Source: Aquilaria yunnanensis (lineage: Eukaryota; Streptophyta; Magnoliopsida; Malvales; Thymelaeaceae). Taken from it: a DNA stretch of 64,000 nucleotides. The stretch is taken from assembly GCA_039654915.1 (NCBI GenBank), contig CM077599.1, forward strand, positions 26,411,501-26,475,500. The letters run 5' to 3'. A program made the position numbers and the translations under genes. The notes below the pieces were generated by a model. That model was not told the origin of the DNA, made no database searches, and saw only the letters and a program-made list of their open reading frames with translations. Below, one piece after another: positions 11,831 through 21,734 of the stretch (positions within the stretch are counted from its first letter, which is position 1; every line of letters starts with the position of its first letter).

Positions 11831-12408
11831 AGTAAATTACATAAATAGTCTCTAACCTTTAATTGTCATTTTATTTTAGTCCATAACCTATTGAATATTC
11901 TGTTTTGGTCCTTAACCTACTAAAATTGTTTGGTTTTGATCCCTTACTAGATGAAATTCATTAACTTAGAATAACTGTCTGATATAAACTTTTAAAATTT
12001 TAATTTAAATATTCGATAATTGCATTACAGTAAATTCAAGCAGTTTAATATTTTTTTGATAGCAAATAAAAAATTTAAATTAATAATCTTTTATTTCTGA
12101 ATAAAATAAGTTCAATTAATAGAAAAAAAATGATTTGAATTTTCTATTAACTATAAAAATTATTATATACATTAAATTTATTGTAAGACAGTTGCCGAAT
12201 AGTGTAAATTATAATTTAAAAATTTTTTATTAGATGAATATTTTAAGTTAACATATTTCATTCAGTAGGGACCAAAATAAAATATTTTTAATAGATTTAA
12301 AACTAAAATGAAACTTTTTAATAGATTTAGGACCAAAATAAAGCATTCAATAGATTATGGACTAAAACTAAACAGTTAAAGGTTAGGGATCATTTATGTA
12401 ATTTACTC
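11831..12408. mobile_element. MITE with ~100-bp TIRs and 11-bp direct repeats
   Basis: The left arm agtaaattacataaat...ccataacctattgaat (from 11831) is mirrored at the right end (atttatgtaatttact near 12407) over roughly 100 bp. The flanks carry the same 11-mer aaaaggaaata at 11820-11830 and 12409-12419. Long TIRs and a 9-11 bp duplication point to a Mutator-like non-autonomous element. The interior is AT-rich and non-coding. It lies between CLV3 and the decarboxylase gene. Confidence 0.75.
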
Positions 12409-13393
12409 AAAAGGAAATACCTGGGCAGGGCTATAAAGAAAATAAAATTCTGGGCCTAGGAGGAAGAAAAACTCTGGGCCCAAAAAAACTGGAGCAAGTT
12501 TTTATGTCTGAGTAATTTCACAGCTATAGCTACAGAAGCACAGAGCAACCCAAAAACCAAAATGATGGGAACAAAAAGGTCGGCACGAATTGGTTGATGA
12601 ATAGATCGAGGAAATTAAATTCGAATGCTGAACGGAAGATATTACTTCTGGCTCTGGCGCTTGTCTCTGCAGCGGCAAGGTAGTTCATAATTTCCTATAA
12701 ATACTTGGATTTCTATTGTCAGTGCAGCCTGCTCCATCTCTCTCTCTCTCTACCTGTTTGACACAATTCCTCAACGAACTTGCTCAGCCTGCAGCCTGCA
12801 ACCTGCAACTCTCTTTTTGTTGACAGCTTCCTCTAGGCTACGAAGGATTTTTCTTCCCAAAAATAGAACTTGAGTTGGCACTGATAGAACGCTTGACAAT
12901 GCAGCCCCAACCTTCCCGAAGGCCTGATTTTTGTTTTCTGGCAAATGTTTGTTATAGGGAGAGATTTAAGCTGACTCGAGAAATTTCAGCTTTTTGGGCA
13001 TGATTGAGAGGAAGTAAAGTTGTAGTCCTGGTTGGAAGATAAATATCTTTACATGGATAGCTTTGTATGAGCCAAATGGCCTAGAGGCATTTGTAGAGCA
13101 GAAAAATTTTGTTGCTTTCAAATGACTGTCTCTGGGTCTGTATAAATTTGCAGCTCCTTCTCAATAGCAAAATTCTTGTCCTTGAATGACAGATTAAAAG
13201 TCCGTGTCTTTGGCTTGCACCTGTGGTGTACTCACTATCAGCTTGACTGGAAGATAGATGGTGTTTCTATTGTCATCTTCTTCAAACTTTGTAAGCTTTT
13301 ACTCTCTTCGTTTCCAAGTAGTGCCTGTTATATCCCTTGCTTTTGCATGGGGAACAGAAAACACTCACCTAACTGGTCTTGTTCTGTTTGCAG
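12409..13393 (+). other. probable 5' region and first exon(s) of the decarboxylase gene
   Basis: The stretch is less AT-rich than its surroundings, with a (ct)n tract at 12740-12752. Several gtaag/cag pairs could bound leader exons. I could not choose a start codon: ATGs at 12562 and 13347 lead to short frames that do not join the first secure coding exon in phase. A plastid transit peptide encoded by an upstream exon is possible but not shown. Confidence 0.35.
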
Positions 13394-15258
13394 AGTCTTC
13401 AGGTTAATAATTTCAGAAGAACAAGGATTTGTGTTTTTAAGGTGACTCTACTTTCTCAGTTCGTCTTTCTCCTATCTGAACGAAAAATAGTTTAAGTTAT
13501 TGAAGTTTCTCTTTAAGTCATTGCGGTATAGTGTCCAAGCAAATGTTTACTGTTCAACTTGTGAAATTTCAACCAGGAAGAGTTTATCCAAGAGAAGAAA
13601 CAGGACACAGGAAACAGAATAAGAACTATCAAGTCCATAGATGAGAAAGGTGTCCTGGTTTCAAATGCTCAGGTTTCTAAGCCAGTTGGGATTCCTCCAT
13701 TAGTCAGTGCATTGAAAGAGTCAGCTGAAGAAAATGCTGCTAGCTTTCATTTTCCAGGCCATAATAGAGGACGGGGTGCACCAGATTCTTTTGTTCGGCT
13801 AATTGGTTTGCGACCGTTTTTTCATGATTTACCTGAGTTACCAGAACTAGATAACCTGTTTTGTCCTGAGGGACCAATTTTAGAAGCACAGAAGCAGGCA
13901 GCAAAGCTATTCGGGGCATCAGAAACATGGTTTCTTGTTGGTGGCACCACTTGTGGAATCCAAGCAGCAATAATGGCGACCTGCTCCCCTGGAGACTATC
14001 TAATTCTTCCTCGGAATTCCCATATATCAGCAGTTTCTGCTATGGTATTATCCGGTGCAATGCCAAAGTACATCATCCCTGAGTTTGATGAAAACTGGGA
14101 CATTGCTGGCAGCGTTACTCCCTTTCAGGTATGTCCATAATAATGTTAAAAAATCATCGGAGTCAAAGGTCCACTGTTCTGTTATTACAGAACTTTGTCA
14201 GGTATGCTTGTTAGCTAATGAGGCAGAGGTTCTGACAGGTAGATAAGGCAATCAAGGAATTGGAGATGGAAGGCAAAAGAGCAGCTGCAGTTTTTGTTAC
14301 TTCTCCTACGTATCATGGTATCTGTAGCAACTTGTTTGATATTTCAGATCTATGTCATTCATATGGAATTCCAGTAATCATTGATGAGGCTCATGGGGCA
14401 CACTTTGGATTTCATCCTGAGCTCCCCTCTTCAGCCCTCCATCAAGGAGCCGACCTAGCTGTTCAATCCACCCATAAAGTCTTGTGCTCACTTACACAAT
14501 CGTCGATGTTGCATTTGTCAGGAAATCTTGTAGAGAGAGAAAGAATCTGCAGATGCCTTCAGACTCTTCAAACCACTAGCCCAAGTTATTTGCTTCTGGC
14601 ATCCTTAGATGCAGCCAGAGCTCAACTGAGTGAAAATCCCCAGACGATTTTCAATGGTACTATGAATTTGGCAGCTGAAGCTAAAAGTGTCATAAAAGAC
14701 ATTCCCAATATATCTGTGCTTGGTGCAAAAACATTCTTGAACTCTCCTGTGGTCGATCCTCTACGGCTCACAGTTGGTGTTGCCCAGCTTGGCTTATCTG
14801 GTTTTGAAGCAGATGAAGTGTTATATAGAGATCATCAGATCATCTCTGAACTCGTGGGAAATCGTTATATTACCTGTGCATTTAACCTTGGAACTCATAA
14901 GGACCATGTTGATAAGCTTGTTTCTGGGTTAGAAAAGCTTTCATCATCCTTATCCCCCAGTATAAAAGGGAAGGTGGTGGAGCTTGGTGGGCTAGAACCT
15001 TTTGAAAAGTTTTCTATACACCTGAGTCCTAGGGAAGCATTCTTTGCCAGGAAACAGAAGATGCCCATCAAAGAGAGTGTTGGAAGAATCTGTGGGGAGC
15101 TTATATGTCCATACCCACCAGGCATTCCTATTATGATACCTGGTGAGATTATCACGAAGGATGCTTTAGATTATCTCTTATTTGTTAGAAGCCAGGGTGC
15201 AACCATTAGTGGAGCCTCTGATCCGTCGTTGTCTTCTATTGTCATCTGTAATGTGTGA
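13394..15258 (+). CDS. Orn/Lys/Arg decarboxylase-family protein (PLP, fold type I); N-terminus unresolved
   Basis: Three in-phase exons are seen: 13394-13441 (16 codons), 13577-14128 (184 codons) and 14239-15258 (339 codons plus TGA). The protein shows the fold-I decarboxylase signatures. These are FHFPGHNRGRG near the start of the catalytic part, GGTTCGIQAA for cofactor phosphate binding, SPTYHGICSN, IIDEAHGAHFG (Asp to the pyridine nitrogen) and STHKVLCSLTQSS, whose Lys (codon 14476-14478) should form the Schiff base. The C-terminal part has ICPYPPGIP and MIPGE. The family decarboxylates ornithine, lysine or arginine and is of bacterial type, unrelated to the fold-III ADC and ODC of plant polyamine synthesis. 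The substrate cannot be told. The 5' exon with the start codon is missing from the model. The gene is intact from the second exon on. Confidence 0.88.
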
Positions 15259-16190
15259 AATACAAGCATCAGCTCAACAAAGAGCTGGCACACATTCAGC
15301 AAACACCATTGTGACAGGTAACTTCTGACATTTTATAGCTCTACACTTCAAATAAATTCTTGACTTGTTTATGTGCTTTACACTGGTAGATTGCTCCCCA
15401 AAGGAATAACAGGCTTAAGTTTTTGAGCATGATATAGAAGCTCATTTACTCGTGTAGTTCTTACCTTTATACTGAACATCTAACTGTGGTGTTCATGGTG
15501 CATAAGGTTGAAGTTTGGAATCTCATATTGTGGAAATAAAATTAACTTTAACATTTCCTTTTTGTGTAATTAACTTCTACATTAAACAGGAAGAATAGTT
15601 GACTTAATGGCATTACGATGTAGTAGTGAGATCATGCAGAAACACAGTTACAAAAGCTGCCAGGCGATGAGCTACAGCACTTTGCTCGCCCGCGGCAATT
15701 GTTACAACATTAAATTGCAAATGTTACAAAATTAAATTAGAGGAAAAGTTAACCTCTATCAGAGTAAAAGTTCGTAATTCTGGTCCTCTTCTTGATAATT
15801 TTGTATGAAATAATACTATGTTAAGCTGATCTTTAGAATTGAAAATTCATAAGCGCATGGTCATGCTCATCAATGCAGAACATGCGCTTATGTTCCAATC
15901 TTTCCTGTTTCCTTCTTTCTTTTCTTTCTTTTTTTTTCCTGCAAAAAGTTTAAGAATTGAAAGAATGAGGATTTGAGCCTAATAGCAGCAATCATAAATA
16001 CAAAGTTGGAGGTTCTTAATTTTTCTCGTTTTCTTTTCCCTAGGATTGTGGAGAGCAATGGGCTAGTTCTCATACTTGTAATGGCCCGTCGGGCCCATTA
16101 ATGAGCTTCCTTTGGATTGTCCTTCCTCGCCTCTAACCCCAGTTTAGTCCAGATTGTATATGGGCCATACTGGCCCAAACATGATCATTA
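15259..16190. other. decarboxylase 3' UTR and intergenic DNA
   Basis: The first 300-350 bp is probably a 3' UTR; a gacag/gtaac pair near 15318 could be a spliced UTR. At 16080-16180 there is a cluster of GGCCCA/TGGGCC motifs (ggcccgtcgggcccatt, tgggccatactggccca) of the site II type found in plant promoters. No convincing ORF starts there, so a promoter is not claimed. Nothing else is recognised. Confidence 0.45.
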
Positions 16191-16199
16191 TAATTTCTT

Positions 16200-17798
16200 G
16201 GCAAAAAATAGCGGAAAAATCACCGATATTTGTCCTTTGGATCAATTATGACACTCAACGTCTTTTTTTTACAAATCAATCATTGACGTTAAGAAGTTGT
16301 CTCAGTTATGTTACTCCTGTTAAATTTATTGGAGATATGGTCAGCCATGCAACTATTGTGGTATTCATGTCACAGACTTAAATGACCTATTTCGGCATTA
16401 AGCCGACTATTGAAAGGGCCCCTATCTGTCTTCTTGCTGCAAATGCCACATCTTCGTCTTCATCCTTCACCTTTTTAGTCACCAAAACGGCGGAAACCTA
16501 CTGATCCAAGCATTGCCAACCTTCTTCCTGCCGCCGTCGAACCGTTTGGAACCTGAAACGACCAAAAAAGGCAGTGTTCCATAATTGGTGTTCTAAGTTT
16601 TACGAGGTCCAACTCTCTATCGATACTCCAACAAAAACCGTTGCCGACACTTGAATCTGCCATGAAGAGCCACTGGTTGGTTGCAGAAGATGGCCGGCCA
16701 GAGCGATAATGGTACCGATGTATGCCTTGACAATGACGTTTGCTGATTGATGCCGACCAAAAAAAGGAATCTCGTAACAATATATAAAATCGGACGATGA
16801 ATGCTGGAGAAGGCAGAATAGACAACAAAAGTACAAAAGAGGACCGACATTTTGATGAGAAAAAAGAAATCCATTTACAAGGATTTTTTTTAACCACAAT
16901 TTGCACAATGCAAAGCCCATATTTGTCCTAATCATTAATTCCTTTCTCTTATTTTTGTTCCTCTGGTTTCTTGGAGGCAGAATATTTGCGGTGAAGCAAA
17001 CATCTCATCTATTTTTCTTGTACTTAGGATTGTCCACAAGTCCTTCGATTATTGAGTTGCTCAAAGTTATTTGTGCAAGAAAAAAGTGGAGGATGAGAAA
17101 ATTTAAAATGATTGCACCATGTAATTACTGGTTTGAAGCAAACTCCAGCGAGGATGGTGGCCCTTTTGGTTTGTTTTAGAACCTAGGGGAAACAAGGCTG
17201 AAATGAACTAGATGTGGGCCTAAGGTTGCGGTTTTATTTTGGGTTAGTTACAATTTGCTCGCCAAAGTTTAGGTGATATTACACTTTGTTCCCCCTCATT
17301 TTATAAATATACATTTTACCCTTTGCCTTACACTTTATCCTCTTAAAAAAACTGTTCTACATTTACAAAAAGGAAAATTTAATAATTTAAAATATCTATT
17401 CACTATAAAAAAAATATCGCACAGACTGAAATTACCAGAAGATGACTATCGTACAATTTAAATCAATATTTCCAAAATTAGTGTCAGATAATTTAAAAAA
17501 AGACAGGACAAAGTGAATATTTCTAAAATATGATAAGTAGAGTGTAATATCACAAAAATCATTTAGGGGGTAAATTGTAATTAACCATTTTCTTCCACAT
17601 TATCCCCATTGTAACGGAATGTGCTATGTTTAAACAGCATATTCCACCCATTTAATAGTCTAGATATGGGCACAATTCAAAGACTATAATGTCTCGATTT
17701 GGTCATGTTCACTAACTTTATTGGTTTAACTGGGAAAAACAAAAGCTAGATGGTGTAATTGAGTCAGAGGATATGAGTGTTTGCTTAGAATTTTTGCC
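16200..17798. mobile_element. MULE-like element, about 1.6 kb, non-autonomous
   Basis: The left end ggcaaaaaatagc...atttgtcctttgg (16200 on) and the right end, read on the minus strand, ggcaaaaattctaagc...atatcctctgactcaatt (from 17798) form a diverged long TIR of about 100 bp or more. The flanks aatttctt (16192-16199) and aattttctt (17799-17807) are nearly identical, like a decayed 8-9 bp duplication. The middle (16440-17200) is of higher complexity, with short open frames on both strands, none recognisable. It could be unique filler or a captured gene fragment. A smaller MITE lies inside it. Confidence 0.55.
17242..17586. mobile_element. MITE nested in the MULE-like element
   Basis: The left arm ggttagttacaatttgctc...gtgatattacact (17242-17290) pairs with the right arm agtgtaatatcac...taaattgtaattaacc (17541-17586). 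The element is about 345 bp, AT-rich and non-coding. The flanks attttg and attttc may be what is left of a target duplication. Confidence 0.6.
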
Positions 17799-19240
17799 AA
17801 TTTTCTTCCTTAGAAAACGTGGATGCAAGTTTTGGATCTAATGATGTTCGATTTATACAAATGTAGTATCATCATCATCATCATTATTATTATTATAATA
17901 TGTGATCAGATGTTGCTGGTACCCCTCAATTAATAAACCAGAATATAAGTTAGTGTACCAAGAAAAAGTAAGAAGCATTGATTTAATTTGTGATATGCTT
18001 CGGAAAAGCTGGCATGCTTACGCCAATAAAGGGGTGGTGAAATGAGAGTGAATGAGCGGTCTTCTCAATTTTGAAGGATTCATATCTTAATCTTAATTAT
18101 GATGTGCTGCTAGTCCCTGATCTTCTTAATTCACACCATTGGTTTGTTGCTTTACAGGCCACATTTCTTGACAATTTGCGTTTTTCTTTCCCTTTCTTTA
18201 GTCAAGAGATTTTCGTCTTCGCTCTACTTCTTAATCTTAAAAGGTTTGTGCTGGATTTTTTTATCTATTACAACCCAATTAGAAAATATATAGTGCGCAA
18301 AATTGGAGCATTTAAAATGACAAAAAGAAAAGAAATTATTACAAGTCAAATCTTAAAGGGTTGTTGAGAACTGTAGTGGCTGATCTGATCTACTGTGTGT
18401 GATAAGTACACTCGAGTATTGACATTTGTTCAGAGATCAAAGAAAAGTGGTTGCACCTATTAATATTGTCTCCATTCCCAAGAATCCCAACAAATATTTA
18501 ATGTTTTATTCATCTTTTGTTGCATTAGGTTTTGATGGTGGACTGGAGAGAAGACACAGCAGCGGTAGATAGTGGAAACCAACACGGCCTCCACCCCACT
18601 CCACATGCTTCTCTTGTCTACTTATTGTCTTTCTGTTGTATTCCTTTCTGGCTTCCCCACTTCTTCGCCTCCTTTCTAATTTCTATTCTGTTCCTGTCTG
18701 GAACTATTCCATCTTTTTCATTTTTTTTTCCCTCTACGAGCTCCAGCTTCGAGAGTCTTAATTAATCCCCTCTAGTCTGTATCGAGCCCAGTGGATTTAT
18801 TTTGAGGGGACAAGGTCTTTCCAGCGTTTGTCTATTTTATTTTGAAAAACTAGAGTTCCATACCCTATTTAAGGTCCACATTCACCTTCTAGCAGCTAAC
18901 CTCGGGCTTTTTTTTTCTAACCCCAATAAATATATTGCAACCTATGTTCCCAATTAATAAAAGATGATACCAAATCCTTTGCATAATAGCTAAGGTGTTG
19001 AGTGGATATATTAGAGATTAAGAGTTCGAGCTCTATCCTTCTCACCCCTGATTTGGTTGCCATTTTTATCCCGAAAAAGCTGGTCCTCCCTTACATACTT
19101 GTATAATGTCTATGAATACGAATAAAAAAATTTGATAAAAGATTATACGGCTTTCCTATATTCTAATAATTAAAAAGAAAACGTGAGAAAATATAATTTA
19201 TTATTGTTACAATGTAAAATTTATCGATATACTTGTCAAA
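17799..19240. other. intergenic, AT-rich
   Basis: An (atc/att)n microsatellite lies at 17870-17897. Two short open frames (18071-18367, 18532-18765) resemble nothing known and have no supporting splice or promoter context. A SINE-like segment is listed separately. Confidence 0.45.
18975..19130 (+). repeat. possible tRNA-derived SINE
   Basis: tagctaaggtgttgag resembles an RNA polymerase III A box. About 30 bp on, agagttcgagctctatcc resembles a B box (GGTTCGANTCC type). The segment ends in gaatacgaataaaaaaa, an A-rich tail. The spacing fits a tRNA-derived head. No clear flanking duplication was found, so the call is tentative. Confidence 0.35.
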
Positions 19241-19249
19241 ATATTACTT

Positions 19250-19484
19250 CCTCTATCCCAATTCTTTCTTCTATTTCAAATTTTTTTACTTAATTTTAAC
19301 TTAAATTTATTTATATTATTATTTACTAATTGTTTTTAAAAAAATATATTTAAAAACTACAAACTCAGAGTTTTTTAATATAATTTTTTAAAATTTTTTT
19401 ATCAAATAATAGTGTACATAATTTAAGTTAAACTTAGTAAAAAAAACTGGAATGAAGTAAAGAATTTGAGACGAAGTCAATATT
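19250..19484. mobile_element. Stowaway-like MITE, degenerate
   Basis: The left end cttcctctatcccaattcttt and the right end (minus strand) cttcgtctcaaattctttac match the CTCCCTCCGTCCC-type Tc1/mariner MITE termini. The interior is AT-rich with foldback potential. The expected TA duplication is not clean. Confidence 0.5.
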
Positions 19485-19589
19485 TTTTTAATACTCAAAA
19501 CAAAAAATAAGATAACCAAACTCAAGGAGAAAAGAGAAGGAGTCACTTGATGGAAAGCCTCATAGATCTATTGCTTGGATTTTAGTAGT

Positions 19590-21734
19590 CATTACAACAC
19601 ATGCAAAATCGTAACTGGAAATGACAACTGAAAGTCAGTCACTAGACATGGTAGTCGCTAATCAGTTGGAACAAAAAATGTGTTCTTTTCTCATGACTGC
19701 TAAGTGACTGAATGTTTCAATCACCCACTTTGCAGTCGCCTTTGTCGGTAAATTTTCTCAGATTTGACTGCAATCGCCCTTCAATCAATTTTCTAGGTGA
19801 GCATTTTAACTACAATCGTCTTTTCAGTGGCTAAGTTAATTTAGGGGTTTGGGGTTTTTTAGAGTTTGGAGTTTTTTTAGAGTTTAGGGATATATGTATT
19901 GGGATTTTTTTTTGTTTACGGTTTGAGATTTTTTTTAGGGTTCAGTGGTATCGAATTAGAATTTAGGATTTTTAAGGGGTTAAGGGTATTAAATATAGAT
20001 TTAGAGTTTGGGATTTTTATTTAGGGTTTAGGGTTTGAAATTAATGTTTAGGGACATGGAATTAGCTAGATAGGATTAGGGTATTGAATTAATTCAATAT
20101 TAGGGTTCTAGGATTTGTTTTAGGGTTAATTTGGAATTTATTAGGGTTTGAGATTTGTATTTAGGCTTTACGGTTTAGGGTTAATGGTAGATTGTGTTTT
20201 GGGTTTAAGGATATAAAATTGGGGTTTACTGTTTAATTAGGGTTTAGGGTTAATGCTAGTTAGGGTTTAGGGTTAATTCTAGTTAGGGTTTAAGGTTTAG
20301 GGTATAGAATTCGGGTTTAGGGTTTGTGTTTAGGGTATAGGAGTATAATAATTATATGATAATAATAATAATAATAATAATAATATATCATATATTATTA
20401 TATTATGATTATTATTATATTATTTAGGGTTTAGGGTTTAGGGATATAATATATCATATATTATAATGTATCATATGTATCATATATAATAACATATATA
20501 TTTAATATATATATCATATATTTAATAATAATAATTATTATTATTATGTTATTTACATATCTATTATTAAAAGCCAATATATCATACATAAAAAAACCCA
20601 TAAAAAGCTCATATATCATACAACCAAACCCAGACCCAAACTCAACCTAACGCTAACTATATATACCCTCATCCCACTCTTATCTCTCAATTGCTTCACC
20701 CTCATCTCTCAATTTGATCTCTTTCAAACCTTTTGCTCTCATCTCTGTTCGCCAGTCCACCACACCTGTCTGTGTCGTCATCCGTTCACCTTACCAGTCG
20801 TAATCTCCATCTATGTCACCATTCACCTTAGCCATTTCTTGCCTCACTCAGCCGTTTGTGTCTTTGTCTTTTGCCTTACATGTCCACCTTGCCTCTTTGG
20901 CCTCCTCACTGTCGCCACCTCGGCCTTGTCGCCGTCCAACTCGGTCATCTCTTCGGCTTTGCCGCCATTGCCTCAATCTCTTTCTCCTCCATCTCGACCC
21001 TTCCGCCATCACCTTGTCTTCTCTGCCTTGGCCTCGCCGCCGTTCCCTCGGTCTCTTCCGCCTTAGCCTTGGCCTTATTGCCGTTGCTTCGGTTTCCTCT
21101 GCCTCGGCCTCGACCTCGCCAATGTCGCCTTAGGCTCGTCTACCATGCCTTTGATCTCCTTGACCTTGCCCTCAGCCTACTCCACCTCATCGCCTCTAGA
21201 TCTAAGTTTTAAATTTTTCAAATTATGATTTTTGAATTATGATTTTTGAATTGTGATATTTGAATTTTGTGACTTTTTAAATATTATATTATTAATATAA
21301 ATTTATTTTATTTAAATTTTAATTTCATTATTTGACTATTTTATTATTAATAATTAAAATAAATCAATATTCATAGCAATTTAATGTAACTATCAATTAA
21401 ATGACAAGTGAACTAAATAAAAAATTAAATTAAATAATATTAATTGAATAATAATCATATTAAATAATAATGCATTTTATTTAAAAGATAAAAGTGTTAA
21501 TATAGCAACTAACTGTGGTTGTTGCTAAAAGGGTTTAAAGCAGCTTATAATATTCTCAACTGATTCTTGACTGAAGGTTTCAGTCGCTTTAGTAGTTGAG
21601 ATTTAGTCGTGACAAAATTGTGACTTGAAAAAATGCGACTGTCATCCGCAGTAGCGAAGTAATCGCTTTTGGCCAATATCACAACTAAAACGTGACTGGA
21701 CTTTCAATCGCAATTTTGCATCTATGTTGTAGTG
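19590..21734. mobile_element. non-autonomous CACTA element B, 2.1 kb, complete
   Basis: The left terminus is cattacaaca (19590; CACTA with one C-to-T change). The right terminus on the minus strand is cactacaaca (ends 21734). The target duplication agt is identical on both sides (19587-19589 and 21735-21737). The subterminal stretches share tgcaaaat(c/t)g and short motifs of the type (a)gtcagtcac/gactgaa. The interior holds degenerate telomere-like TTTAGGG runs (about 19850-20460), (aat)n/(ta)n microsatellites and a C-rich Ser/Leu/Pro-type stretch (20640-21200) with no recognisable protein. No transposase is present. Confidence 0.88.
19850..20460. repeat. degenerate telomere-like tttaggg repeats inside CACTA B
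   Basis: Dozens of ttagggttta(g)-type words separated by irregular spacers run through this stretch, with a short near-perfect cluster at 20424-20442. Surrounded by transposon termini, it is an internal part of the element rather than a chromosome end. (aat)n occupies 20358-20388. Confidence 0.75.

Noticed and set aside
16080..16180. Site II-type GGCCCA cluster as an active promoter
   Set aside because: No coding exon follows on either strand within reach, so only the motif is noted.
16475..16935. Three overlapping minus-strand frames of 85-143 codons as a gene
   Set aside because: No frame shows a domain, consistent codon use or splice sites, and they lie inside a MULE-like element.
20424..20442. 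True telomere or chromosome end
   Set aside because: The telomere-like words are degenerate, short and bounded by CACTA termini with a matching target duplication.
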